A stretch of DNA of 64,000 nt from Pectinophora gossypiella (Eukaryota; Arthropoda; Insecta; Lepidoptera; Gelechiidae), in NCBI RefSeq assembly GCF_024362695.1, contig NC_065408.1:15066001-15130000 (forward strand), read 5' to 3'. Position numbers and translations under genes: made by a program. Positions 52,231 to 61,912 of this stretch are shown in pieces; position 1 is the stretch's first letter; each line of letters begins with the position of its first letter. The notes beneath the pieces are model-generated. The model saw only the letters and a program-made list of their open reading frames with translations, made no database searches and was not told where the DNA came from.

Positions 52231-52479
52231 TGATGTAGCGGACCCAACTAGTTGGCCACCTAGTTCCGCTCACATGCAACAGATGGCGCCACATTCTTCA
52301 AGCGGTCGTGAAACGCGGTATCGAAGTTTACACAGCAAGAAGCATATATACAACTTCCAACACAACACTGTCGGATCGTCGATCCCTAGTCACACTACCA
52401 ACTTGTGGCTAGCGGGGTACTATGCTCAGTTCGGTACCCCGAAAACATCCTTTGGCGGCAGCACACCCTCGCCGCCAAA
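52231..52479 (+). repeat. 3' LTR of the gene-less element
   Basis: Same as 51435-51683 at an offset of 796, ending CGCCGCCAAA before ACTA. Confidence 0.88.
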
Positions 52480-52483
52480 ACTA

Positions 52484-52814
52484 CATGAGAATTAAATGAA
52501 CTAAAACATTTCTAATATCCATTTACCTACCTCTGACATTGAGCCAAGAGAGCATTCTAAAATTTTAATGACGTAACATAATATTTACCACAATTAAACA
52601 TTTCAACGGACCGCAATATGAGTACCTTGCTAAGTTTTTGACCTTGACTATAGAAACTTTCAACACCTGATCTTTCAAAGTCTGTACTAGCGACTTGGCG
52701 GAGAGTGTATTTTCTTTTAACATCGATATCCTTATGCGATATTCTTCTATCCAGTATCGATGCCTCGATGGCATAATTATCAAAAATGATATAAATCAAA
52801 CGTAATTTGAGTTT
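52484..52814. other. AT-rich flank, no supported feature
   Basis: Two overlapping minus-strand frames of 72-80 codons have no domain and contradict each other. Confidence 0.4.
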
Positions 52815-53164
52815 TTATTTGGATTCGAACCTGGGGCCTCCGGGTCGTGAGCCCAACGCTCATTCACTGGAACACAGAGGCCGTTACATCACAACACACA
52901 TCATCAGCCCATTAACGTCCCCACTGCTGGGGCACGGGCCTTCCCTATGGATGGATAGGGAGATCGGGCCTTAAACCATCTCGCGGGCCCAGTGCGGATT
53001 GATGCTTATTAACGACTGCTAATGTAGCCGGGACCAACTTCTTAACGTGCCTTCCGAAGCACGGAGGAGCTCGAGGTGAAAACTTTTTTTTGTGGTCACC
53101 CATCCTATGACCGGCCTTTGCGAAAGTTGCTTAACTTCAACAATCGCAGACGAGGCCGTTATAT
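52815..53164 (-). mobile_element. SINE-C scrap with SINE-D inserted at its head, 13-bp TSD
   Basis: SINE-C head (antisense) TTCGAACCTGGGGCCTCCGG to CAGAGGCCGTTA. SINE-D (antisense) occupies about 52890-53151, from CATCATCAGCCCATTAACG to CAACAATCGCAGAC, so its own first 30 bases are lost. GAGGCCGTTACAT (52877-52889) and GAGGCCGTTATAT (53152-53164) form the duplication with one mismatch. Confidence 0.82.
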
Positions 53165-53311
53165 AATTATATTTTATTATTGGAAATGTCGTGATTCTTA
53201 TTTCATTTAGATTTAGTAAGATGAGGGTTAGACTACCTAACGCCTACGCCACTGGTACGTTAATAGATTTACCCTTTCATTCAGTGAACCCTTTCTAAAA
53301 CAACAGGTATA

Positions 53312-53755
53312 TGTACAGGGTGTTAGTGTCGTACGTAACGAAAACTTTGAGGGATTATTCAGACCATAATTCTGAGTTAATATCAAGTAGAATTTTCCGT
53401 CGCATAATATGGAACTGAAAAAAATTAAAAGAAACATCAAATGGTTCATGAATTTTCCGACAGGAAATTCCAGTTGATATCAACTCGCAATCATGGTCTG
53501 AAACATCCACCTCAGTATTCGTTACGGTGTCAGTAACACCCATACCTACTTGTATACTTGTACGGGGTGTAAATGACATCGTAACGAATACAGAGACGAT
53601 GATTAAGCTCATTATTCTGAGTTAATATCAAGCGGAATTTTCTATCCCCAAAGTATAGAATTGAAAATAATTTCACTTGATATTAACTCAGAATCATGTT
53701 CTGAATCATCCCCCTTAGTATTCGTTACGTTTTCACTAACATCCTGTATATATAC
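53312..53755. repeat. MITE-M1, four-armed, diverged
   Basis: ACAGGGTGTTAGTG at the left, CACTAACATCCTGTA at the right, inner spacer CATACCTACTTGTATACTTG. All four arms are visible with substitutions, including a damaged GACATCG in arm 1. Confidence 0.8.
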
Positions 53756-53794
53756 ACACATAAACTCACACCTGTAATTCCTAATGGGGTGGAC

Positions 53795-53990
53795 GGTCAC
53801 GAGTACTAATATGACACTTTCCAACCATGTCACTTTAACTTTTTTGACTATTTAAATCGTAAGCCTCATTAAATGTCAAATATGATAGTGCGACAGGTTT
53901 CTAGAGTAGGTACATGATATTGCTCATGACTGGACAGAGCTACAAGTAATCAAAGACATTTGCAGTCACTGTTGATACGAAGTCTTAAAA
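53795..53990 (-). repeat. R-s repeat, inverted copy, with its associated flank
   Basis: GGTCACGAGTACTAATATGA, AACTTTTTTGACTATTTAAA, TAGGTACATGATATTGCTCA; then TACAAGTAATCAAAGACATT, the complement of the word at 38960. Confidence 0.7.
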
Positions 53991-54134
53991 TGGATATGAT
54001 AAACCGATGACAAGGGTCCACCAGCCAATCAGCCCACCTTCATTTTTGTTAACAGAAGTAGACACGCTTATTTCAATCCAGGTAAAAATTGAAACTACAA
54101 ATTAATAAAATATCACATCACATGAGAAATTAGG

Positions 54135-54425
54135 TCGTGTACAACGTTCAAGATAAATTATTAAATTCTTATTAAGTACTAAATAAAGACAGATCTAAAA
54201 CTAATGAAAAACATTTTCTTTTATCTATTTAACTTGTTTATGAATTTTAATTATAACACCCCGTCGTTTTTGCGTCGGGGTTTAAAAAGAAACGTAATAA
54301 TCAGTTTGATGTTTTATACGTTTTCTATGACGTCACAGTGTGCTTTTTCATACAATTTCCTGAGGAATTTCATGTTTGACGTTTAGTGAAAAGTAACTGA
54401 TTTGACTAGTTGAAAACTAGCCTAT
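54135..54425 (+). repeat. R-r repeat copy
   Basis: AAGATAAATTATTAAATTCT through TTTCTATGACGTCACAGTGT to GATTTGACTAGTTGAAAACT, interrupted by CACCCCGTCGTTTTTGCGTC. Confidence 0.72.
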
Positions 54426-54660
54426 TGGTGACAACGGATGAAAGTCATATTACGAGGGATTGATGAGTGTGAATGTGGATGGATAAAGAGGTAGGGGACG
54501 ACACAAGAAAGTGTGGATGGATTGTGTGAAGAAGAATATGTGTGTGAAAAGTGTGAGTACTGAGAATACGATTGACAGAGAGGAATGGAAGAAGAACACA
54601 CGTTGTGTGGCCCCCAAATAGAGTGAGATAAGGTCAGAAGGATGACGTTAACGAAAATGA
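54426..54660 (+). mobile_element. LINE ORF2 C-terminal fragment
   Basis: GATGGATAAAGAGGTAGGGG through AGTGAGATAAGGTCAGAAGG; see the coding remnant. Confidence 0.65.
54487..54621 (+). pseudogene. LINE polymerase C-terminal remnant, 44 codons
   Basis: Encodes RGRGRHKKVWMDCVKKNM, then SVSTENTIDREEWKK and CVAPK before TAG. The order (RGRP-like basic motif, KKxWxDCVxxDM, xxEWKKxxxxxDPK) is a signature of RTE/CR1-like LINE C-termini in insects. An upstream TAA closes the frame. Distinct from the LINE-K tail at 11072. Confidence 0.7.
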
Positions 54661-54709
54661 CATCAGAAAGTGATTTTTCTAAAAGGCGCTTACATTGGGA
54701 TTACCCGTC

Positions 54710-54955
54710 TGGGAACTGATATTAGGCAGCTAAATTACTCAATTGTATAAAAATATTTTATGTTGATTTTTTTTTAAAGAACGTCTAGGGCCCTGTGCCG
54801 AGGTTTTTCTTGCAGCTTCTTTTCCCCGGATATACAGGTTGTGAGAAGCTGTAGTAGTTTTAGGCGGATGGGACGTTCGTTATGTAAAAAATGACGATTC
54901 AATGTGTGACTATGTTACCTACTGAATAAAGATAATTTTGATTTTGAATTTGAAG
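54710..54955 (+). mobile_element. LINE-B 3' UTR
   Basis: GGAACTGATATTAGGCAGCT, GAACGTCTAGGGCCCTGTGC, TTTAGGCGGATGGGACGTTC and TTACCTACTGAATAAAGATA: about 95% like 4800-5046 by eye. Confidence 0.8.
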
Positions 54956-55299
54956 AATTGTAGCGTTTACAGCGACTTTCCGAACGGCGAACCTCGCTAC
55001 GGCGAGTCTCTTTACTGCAAATGGTTTTATTTTCCCTCTATGTTGATTGTTTTCGCTATCAGGCGACGGTGACAATACTACAGAGCCATGAGAATATTCA
55101 AACATCTCTATAATCATGGACCATTTAGTTGGTAGTGCATTGTATACATATAAACAGCTCATCCGTGAATATTGAGGGTGTAATGAGGCGGCACATGAGT
55201 TAAACGAGTAATCAGGATAAAAGGGGAACTATTTCCTTCATTCATTTAGTTTATCCTGTTTTGGGAATCAAGGTACATAGAAGTAGAGTAAAGGAATTT
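54956..55299. other. No supported feature
   Basis: The first 80 bp (ACAGCGACTTTCCGAACGGC) are mildly CpG-rich. No gene recognised. Confidence 0.4.
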
Positions 55300-55560
55300 G
55301 GTACGATCCGGAGGTCCCGGGTTTGAATCCCGGTGGGGACCTATCACACATATCACACCTGATTGTCCGAAATTAAGACGATCCATTCTTCAGAAGGCAC
55401 GTTAAGCCGTTGCTCCCGGTTACTACTTACTGATGTAAGTACGTAGTTGTCACATGAGTCATTTCAGCCTTTTTCGCCTTTGGCAGCTCAATAATAACCC
55501 TGACACCAGGTTTGATGAAGTTGGTCATCCACAAAACACGTCAGTTCGATACGACAAGTG
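55300..55560 (+). mobile_element. SINE-C, B-box half onward
   Basis: GATCCGGAGGTCCCGGGTTTG, AATCCCGGTGGGGACC, GGCACGTTAAGCCGTTGCTC, CTCAATAATAACCCTGACAC. Confidence 0.75.
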
Positions 55561-55782
55561 AAAACTACCCTCATAACAATCTTAATAATCAACAACTAAA
55601 AGATACCCATTAAACTCACAACCCACGCGATATCGATAGAAAAAGAAAAATATCCCATTAAGTGTTCTCTGCTATCCCAGTGGAAAACAGTCGTGCGTTT
55701 ATATGCAACCACCTTATACCGAAAATAATTTCTAAACATGGAATTTTATTACTTAAACACACCAGTCGGTTCTGCATGACAA

Positions 55783-55914
55783 CCCCGCCGCGCGCGACCC
55801 GAATTATATTGAGCGCTTCGACCAATAAACGATACGAATGCTATCTACGTAGATGGACGTCAAACGGCTATTGGTCGAAAACCTCGATATAATTAGCGCC
55901 GCGCGCGACGCGGT
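55783..55914. repeat. 0.13-kb inverted-repeat element with CpG-rich ends
   Basis: CCGCCGCGCGCGACCCGAAT and TTATATTGAGCGCTTCGACC pair imperfectly with the complement of the right half (TATTGGTCGAAAACCTCGAT, GCGCCGCGCGCGACGCGG), around a loop with TCTACGTAGATGG. A MITE-like hairpin; single copy here. Confidence 0.6.
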
Positions 55915-56196
55915 TACCGTGCAGAGTCTACAGAACTTAAACTAAAAATTACAAATCAGATTTAAATTAACTAACCAGATATCGTCTTTAAAGCTTCTCG
56001 ATCGAGTGATATACATTAAAAATTCGCAAATCAAGCATCTCTGTGTTCAGAAATAGACGACACATAACATTTGCAAGTAAATTCGACACGTCGACGAGTG
56101 TGACGGGAATATCTTAGCTGGTGGGCCATGAAGTGAGCGGGGAGACCAGCATTTTTTTTTAACGTGACTTATTGTTGCACAAATTCTAAAAACCAC

Positions 56197-56340
56197 GTGT
56201 GGCGGACTCATTAGTTGACCAGCTAATTCTGCCTCCATGCAACAGATGGCGCCACATTCAATAATGCAGTCCTGAAACGCGATATTGAAGTTTACACAGG
56301 GAGACAAATAGTCGCTCCCTAGTCACACTATCAACTTACT
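56197..56340 (+). repeat. Old partial LTR related to the gene-less element
   Basis: GTGTGGCGGACTCATTAGTT, CATGCAACAGATGGCGCCAC, GTCCTGAAACGCGATATTG, CTCCCTAGTCACACTATCAAC align in order with 51438-51610 but with many substitutions and gaps. Shows the family has been present for a long time. Confidence 0.75.
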
Positions 56341-56342
56341 AT

Positions 56343-56595
56343 GGTCCATGTTCGATTCCCGATAAGTGTGAAATGTAAGGGCATTGTAGGCTTGAATCAC
56401 CTGATTATCCGAAAAAGTAAAATGATTCCGTGATTCCGTGTTTCGGAGGGTACGTTAGGCCGTTGGTTCCGGCTATTAGCCCTAAAATATCTTCACCAAC
56501 CAGCAATGGACCAGCGTGGTGGAGTATGCTGCATACCCCTCCGGTTGATTGTGGGAAGGCCTGTGTCCAGCAGTGGGACGTATTTAGGCTTTTTA
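56343..56595 (+). mobile_element. SINE-F, 5' head degraded
   Basis: TCCATGTTCGATTCCCGATA (B box), GAATCACCTGATTATCCGAA, GCCGTTGGTTCCGGCTATTA, GTGGAGTATGCTGCATACCC and CAGCAGTGGGACGTATTTAG. Confidence 0.78.
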
Positions 56596-56639
56596 CGTTA
56601 TGCTATATAATATAAGTAAGTATACTTAATAAGGTAAAA

Positions 56640-56850
56640 CATATTATACATATAAAGAATAACATTCGCCATCAAGTGAGATTGTTGTCAAAAGCGAAAA
56701 TAATTACAATAAAAAATAACATAGTAAAATAAATACTTTATAACACACACAGGAAATTCAAAATAGAAAACAAAAGAGAAATAGAAAGAGTACAATAGGC
56801 GGCCTTATTGCTAAGTAGCAATCTCTTGGCGACCTTTGAGATATTTAATT
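56640..56850 (-). mobile_element. LINE-type 3' region, antisense
   Basis: The right edge CAATAGGCGGCCTTATTGCT AAGTAGCAATCTC is the complement of the GAGATTGCTACTTAGCAATA word also at 62515; A/T-rich body to the left. Confidence 0.55.
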
Positions 56851-57122
56851 TTATTTAAAATAGCGGGATAGTGCAGTATAGGAATACTTGTACATAATGA
56901 TAAATAAACTACTACATATACTATGGAAGAAAAGGAGTAGATAGATTATGAAGATGAAGAGGAAATATAAGTAAGGAAATGCGCCTTGACTTGCCCTTTA
57001 AAGGCCTCCCAATGTCGACTTTCTCCTAATGTTTCCAGGTAGAAAATTCCAGACGAAAAGCCTGCATCGTGAATGACTTAGAATAGAAGATTGAAGAATG
57101 GAAGGATTATTTAGAAACAGAT
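56851..57122. other. No supported feature
   Basis: AT-rich, unrecognised. Confidence 0.4.
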
Positions 57123-57473
57123 TGGCCCCAATTCCTGCAGATACCTCCTAATTTTATTTTAAGTTGTACCCGATAAAGGAAAGGGACAGATGATTGTCAA
57201 CAAGTTAATTTTAAAACGAATGAATAACCCGGGCGAATAAAATAAGCATCTAGCTGGTATGTAATCCGTTTGACGCGCTGTCTACTTAACTCTGTCGGTT
57301 TATTGGCTGATGTAAAATTTTTAGCCGGTTGTTTTAGATTTCTGCTTAAAATTGACGTGCACTCCATAAATTTTATGCCTGTTGATTACCCGTCCCTTTC
57401 TTTTTCAATGAATAAGAAAATGACAGGTATAACTTAAAATAAAATTAGATGGCGTCTGCAGGAATTAGCACCA
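57123..57473. repeat. MITE-H copy with a small internal deletion
   Basis: Starts TGGCCCCAATTCCTGCAG and ends CTGCAGGAATTAGCACCA, flanked by ATT on both sides (counting from GG to CC). The left arm lacks the usual CATTTTCTTATCCGCCGAAA. Confidence 0.82.
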
Positions 57474-57984
57474 TTGTTCAAGTATTCCAGTTAACCGCCC
57501 CGTTCGTCGCGGTTTCCCGGGCCATACATTTGTGTTATCGGCCTCGGCGGTGATCCCTCACTGACACCCGCTATCAGGTTTCGGATATCGGCTGCTGCAC
57601 GGCAAACATGCCAGCCTAGATGGCTGCATTCGTGTTACGATAGAATTTTCGGCTAATCATTATCTCTTAAAAAAAATGTCTGTTTGACTATACTAAAAAC
57701 GATGGTTTTTGGTTTTTACTTTTTTTTCGTTACGGTCATTCACCCTTGTATTTTTGCATCTATTACGCTCCGCTCATAGTTTCCCTAGCCACATCCCCAT
57801 GCTTTTACCAACACACTCGATCTGATTTCAAACACCGTCTGCACTGCAAACACGATATTGCCAGATGAATGCATTCGCATTGTTCGACCCATCTGATTGA
57901 ATAACCTGTGTTGGTTCAACAGATGGGATCGAGATTTTCAAGTTTTATTTACATAAACTGTAGCACGTAGAGTTGTTGATTCAC
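57474..57984. other. No supported feature
   Basis: A GC-richer stretch at 57490-57640 (CGGTTTCCCGGGCC, CCTCGGCGGTGATC) matches nothing else here. Confidence 0.4.
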
Positions 57985-58116
57985 CATCACTAATATAAGA
58001 GCCACCTTGTCGGTGTAGCATTCTCCATTCTTGTCTATCAAAGGTCAATTCTTTCACTTCCTTACAGGACACGACGTTCGCCTTCTCTTTAATCTGTTTC
58101 TTGTAAGCTCTTCTTG

Positions 58117-58367
58117 TGCCCTGTTTATCAAAACTTACAAGCCCTGCATTACAAGATTTTTTTTGTAAAATTTTTCATTCATTCTTTATTACAAGAATGT
58201 GTTTATCAAAACTAGATACATGTAAATTACGTTACAAGTGTCAATGTTTATTTCACAAGTATATTTTACAATCCCTCTACTTTTTTTGATAAACGTAATT
58301 TACACGTACTTGTAATTACCTTGTAACTTCTGATCGTGTAGACTTGTAAGTTTTTATAAACACGGCA
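58117..58367. mobile_element. 251-bp MITE with 25-bp TIRs and TTG TSD
   Basis: TGCCCTGTTTATCAAAACTT ACAAG at the left; the complement of the right end is TGCCGTGTTTATAAAAACTT ACAAG. TTG occurs at 58114-58116 and 58368-58370. Comparison with the uninterrupted 11170-11200 region (CTCTTCTTGGTCTTCC) shows exactly one TTG before insertion. A 3-bp TSD is compatible with PIF/Harbinger-like enzymes; not proven. Confidence 0.88.
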
Positions 58368-58436
58368 TTGGTCTTCCCCTTCCTCTCTTTCCTTGTAGCT
58401 TCCTTTCTATGACGTTTTTAATAAATTCGTCATGTT

Positions 58437-58545
58437 TTACAATACAATACAATACAAATACACTTTATTGCACTAAAATAAAAAGAAATAATTATAAAAG
58501 TCTCTTAACTAAGTACATGGCAAACAAAATTAATAAATAAATTAA
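58437..58545 (-). mobile_element. LINE-type 3' end inserted in LINE-K, antisense
   Basis: (ACAAT)n, then AATACACTTTATTGCACTAA, TAACTAAGTACATGGCAAAC: the same 3' end as 23707-23803 and 30845-30945. Confidence 0.75.
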
Positions 58546-58590
58546 TTTTATTAATTGTCCAATCATCTTGCCTCATCTGTCCTTAAATGT

Positions 58591-58894
58591 AAATCCTTTA
58601 ATATTTTAGTGGGCTAATAATTACAATGTTTGGCTCACTATCAGAAGTAGTGTATCAGGATCATAGTAAGTTAAATTCCGTGGTCTCTGCCTACTCCAAC
58701 GGGAAATAAGCGTGATTGTACACTTCATTCATAGCGCTAGATGTGCATGCAGTCAGTAACAATATCACATTACAAAGAGACAGACACTCATTACATGTTA
58801 GTTGTTGCTTACTAAGCTGTTTAGCATTGAATAATTGCGTCATTAGCATTAGTAATGCGGGAAAAGGTGAGCCTCTATCTTACACTGATGCAAG
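58591..58894. other. No supported feature
   Basis: No gene or repeat recognised. Confidence 0.4.
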
Positions 58895-58995
58895 CTCTCT
58901 CTCTATCGTGTGGGTTGTGAGGTGGATGACCAGCCTCATCAACCCTGGTGTCAGGGTTATTATTGAGCCGCCAAAGGCCCCTGACATGGCTTATT
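58895..58995 (-). mobile_element. SINE-C 3' fragment, antisense
   Basis: TCTATCGTGTGGGTTGTGAG through ATTGAGCCGCCAAAGGCCCC. Confidence 0.75.
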
Positions 58996-59211
58996 TACAG
59001 AACGACTAGTTCAATACAATTATTGATTATATTTCAATAAGATAACAATTTACAATCGTCTAAATGGGCGGTAAAAATTAGATCTGTCAAAGTACGCAAG
59101 CTAGTGTAGTGACGTTTATGAGCATGACGTATCAGTCGATGTTAGATCGATCGATTCTTTTCCTTGTCTTCCGAAGCACGGATCATTTTAATTTTGGACA
59201 ATCGGGTATCC

Positions 59212-59297
59212 TTTTACGATGCAAAAATCCGCTTGAAATCAACACAGAATCATGGTCTGAATTATCCCTCAAAGTTTTCGTTACGGTGTCACTAACC
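59212..59297 (-). repeat. MITE-M1 half arm
   Basis: GCAAAAATCCGCTTGAAATC, AATCATGGTCTGAATTATCC, CGTTACGGTGTCACTAAC; joined abruptly to family P at about 59298. Confidence 0.72.
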
Positions 59298-59660
59298 GAA
59301 GGACGTAATATACGATCCTGACGACCCGATTACTCTAGCCATAGAGGCAGCCAATCAGCTTGCGACACCAAACACTTCAGGACCCCGATACCGACCTCGC
59401 CGGCGTGGTCGACGATTTCCCTCAATCAGCGCTTATCGCTATCGACCCACTAGGGTCGATTAATTCTTTCAAATATTTTTCCTCTCAGACGACGCCCTGA
59501 GCCGAGGTTCGCGCCCAACTGGGCACCCTCAGGCTGCTGTCTTAAACGCTGTACCGGGTGAGAGCCTTCAGCGCTCCCCATTTGTCCGGCCAAGTAGTAA
59601 ATGTTATCTGCGGCAAATCTACAATAAGTCACGTCAAAAAAAAGAGAAAAAAAAAGTGTC
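59298..59660 (+). mobile_element. Family P, longest copy, A-rich tail
   Basis: GAAGGACGTAATATACGATC, then a frame reading DDPITLAIEAANQLATPN and RYRPRRRGRRFP, then the common 3' part and an AAAAAAAAGAGAAAAAAAAA tail. The short peptide suggests the 5' portion once coded for a Gag-like or ORF1-like protein end, so family P is probably a truncated LINE, not a SINE. Confidence 0.72.
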
Positions 59661-60289
59661 ACTAACACCCTTTATGTATATGCATGTATATTTATATGTG
59701 AACGGATAATATAATAATATACCTAAACAGTTAATGTATGTTCACATATCAACTTGTAATTGTAATTCCATACAAGTGCAGTAATGATCAAATAGGCGCC
59801 AAGACGTGGCAACAATTTAAATGTATTTCTTAGCTGCGAACTGGACTATGTTAGCATCCTACCTCACGACTCGATTCGATATCGAATCGATCTGTGGTTT
59901 TAGGGTTACCAATATTCGACCACTTTGGGTCACATGAAACAAAAAGTTCGGATAATTTTTTTGATGACGTCATGATGTAAGTTATCATTTCATACAAATT
60001 GCATATATAAATTCCATACCTACTTATCTACATTAGACAATTAAAAAAGTTCACTATGGTCCTGTGGTTTACCAGCTTGTTTGTCAAACAGGGAGTGCCG
60101 GTTCGATGAGCTATGAATTACCTTGTCCATTTTTTGAAAACAGAGTTAACTTGCTCATTATAGACGGCGATACGGCTCATCACCTATCACGTTGGTTTCA
60201 CAGAAAGCTCGGACGTGTGGGTACTTAGTCCATCTTGTGATGGATGTATCTTTTGGACTACCCCAATTGGTATACAGTCGTAGACTTAT
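59661..60289. other. No supported gene
   Basis: A weak tRNA-like stretch at 60058-60110 (TGGTCCTGTGGTTTACC, GTGCCGGTTCGATG) and a palindrome TCGATTCGATATCGAATCGA at 59872 were noted. Confidence 0.35.
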
Positions 60290-60548
60290 CACAACATAGT
60301 ATAAAAACAAAGTCGCTTTTTCTGTCCCTATATCCCTATGTACGCATAAATCTTTAAAACTACGCAACGGATTTTGATGCGGTTTTTTGTAATAGATAGA
60401 GTGATTCAAGAGGAAGGTTTATATGTATAATAACATCCATTAAATAGTGGGGAAATACTTTTATTTTTGACGATTTTAATGTGATGTCGTAAATAATTTC
60501 ATTTTTTCCTTAGCATTGCACCCGAGCGAAGCCGGGGCGGGTCGCTAG
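60290..60548 (+). mobile_element. Helitron-like 3' end
   Basis: Ends CACCCGAGCGAAGCCGGGGC GGGTCGCTAG-T: a GC-rich hairpin just before CTAG followed by T, the terminal structure of Helitrons. Upstream words CTACGCAACGGATTTTGATG CGG are typical of widespread arthropod Helitron-associated repeats. The 5' TC end was not located and no Rep/helicase is present. Confidence 0.55.
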
Positions 60549-60904
60549 TGTTAAATATATCTAAGTTGTGATCTACACTACATTTATATCGACAGTTATT
60601 TGGATATCGCGCGAATCGCGTCGCGTTGTGAGTTGATTCTCTTACGAGGAATGCTGTCCACAAAGACTTTCCGCGCGCCATGTTTGGGCATGCTCTTGCG
60701 CACTGAGGTCACCTGATCTGCGGCGCCAACTTCAATCCCGTTATAATCTGGCCTGGTAAGATTTTGTTTCTTCATGTCACGTTTTGGAAGACCTATACCA
60801 AATACCGCGGCCAAATTCAGGATGGTTTAAAGAGAGGATTATGAATATTATTTTTTAGAGGTGACTTATTTGGCGTTAAGTAATTCCTAAGCCGGACAAT
60901 TGGG
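60549..60904. other. No supported gene
   Basis: Two overlapping minus-strand frames (60-72 codons) without domains. Confidence 0.4.
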
Positions 60905-61110
60905 GAGTGCTGAGGGCTCTCATCATCACAAATTTAAGATCCACGCTCTTGTCAGTGTAGCATTCTCCAAGGTACTTTTTAGGGAAAAATAGGGCAGTGG
61001 TTTCCCTCTCACCTTCCGCCCCGCAGTACTTTGTCTGACGCGAGTGTGATGGCGCCTAGAGTAGTCTATTTACAAAGCCGTCCTAGGAGTCCTGACCTCC
61101 GCATCTGAAT
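60905..61110 (-). mobile_element. LINE-K-associated 3' repeat
   Basis: GGGGAGTGCTGAGGGCTCTC (family P word), then AATTTAAGATCCACGCTCTT and GGGAAAAATAGGGCAGTGGT, CTAGAGTAGTCTATTTACAA. Confidence 0.55.
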
Positions 61111-61535
61111 AGTACTGACTTCTCTCATTCTCGTAAGAAAATTATAGTTAAAAGTGAATTTTAAATTGCTTTTTACCTGTTTTCATTTTAAGTAGATTGC
61201 TTTACTTGTTTATATTTCTGCATAAATACAAGCATTTAATGGAAAATGGCCTCGCATTTCAAACCTTCGATGAAAATTATAAAAATCTACTTTGTATTTT
61301 TAAGACTTCATTGCACGAGGTGAAAACATAGGGATGGGTACTCTGCACTAGTACTGGTCTGAAAACATAAGGAAGGCTACTTTGCACTAGTACTAGCCGG
61401 TTCAGAACTTTAGTTTGGGAGGAACATGGCTCGAAATACTTTTTGTTTTCTTCTTCTTTCACGTGGGTTTTGAGGTCAGTGACTGATCTCACCAACTTTA
61501 CTCTAATTTTTAAGTCATCATAGTAACTCAGAAAT
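61111..61535. other. No supported feature
   Basis: A local direct repeat (GCACTAGTACTGG / GCACTAGTACTAG near 61345 and 61387) is the only structure. Confidence 0.4.
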
Positions 61536-61605
61536 CAGAAATCATTTATTCGCTTAGGATAGGTCACAGGGTCACAATATGGTATAAAGCAGTGTTACAG
61601 CATCT
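61536..61605 (-). mobile_element. LINE-type 3' end, antisense
   Basis: (TCAGAAA)n, then TCATTTATTCGCTTAGGATA GGTCAC: complement of an AATAAATGA signal and tail. Confidence 0.5.
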
Positions 61606-61912
61606 CTATCCTGCTAATTATTATTAGCATGCAAATGTCGAAAATACAAAAATTCTCTAATACCATAAAAACTATTAGGTAATAAGCCATTCGCGTAATT
61701 TAAAAGTCATAACTTTAGTGGGTCCGTTTTTAAATTTATCAGGTATCTTATTGTAAGTATACTTTTATGCACATGCTATGAGGACTTTCTAAACAAAGTG
61801 TAGTTTTTGGACAGTAGTCCCTTGCTAGTTCGTGTGGTAGCCGTCTCCTTCTAGGATTATTATCAGCTGCTGTCTTAAACAAATGTGAAATGTCAAATGT
61901 AGTAAGTATATA

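Larger units (their letters stand above)
51435..52479 (+). mobile_element. Gene-less LTR retrotransposon (TRIM-like), 1,045 bp
   Basis: Two 249-bp LTRs around a 547-bp interior without any gag or pol motif. LTRs differ at one noticed base (GCATACCC against GCACACCC). A primer site follows the 5' LTR and a G-rich purine tract (AGGGGGGGAG, 52221-52230) precedes the 3' LTR, so the cis signals for reverse transcription are present. Interior reading frames of 90-150 codons are low-complexity Pro/Ser/Thr/Arg-rich, overlap each other on both strands, and are not called as genes. Confidence 0.88.
46292..52483 (+). mobile_element. Composite LTR unit: gypsy (CsRn1-type) joined to a gene-less LTR element, bounded by ACTA
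   Basis: Order: ACTA (46292-46295), gypsy 46296 to about 51434, gene-less LTR element 51435-52479, ACTA (52480-52483). The gypsy alone has no matching flanks (ACTA against TGAT or TGTA after its 3' LTR), nor has the second element alone (TTGG against ACTA). GC content is much higher than in the surroundings. Interpretation is discussed in the findings. Confidence 0.7.
57985..58590 (-). mobile_element. LINE-K 3' end with two insertions, antisense
   Basis: AATATAAGAGCCACCTTGTC GGTGTAGCATTCTCCATTC to GTAAGCTCTTCTTG, resuming TTGGTCTTCCCCTTCCTCTC to TTCGTCATG, then ATTGTCCAATCATCTTGCCT after a second insert. Parallels 11060-11290, which lacks both inserts. Confidence 0.8.

Noticed and set aside
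51478..52294. Overlapping 90-152 codon frames in the gene-less LTR element
   Set aside because: Mutually contradictory on both strands, low-complexity composition, no gag, pol or env motif.
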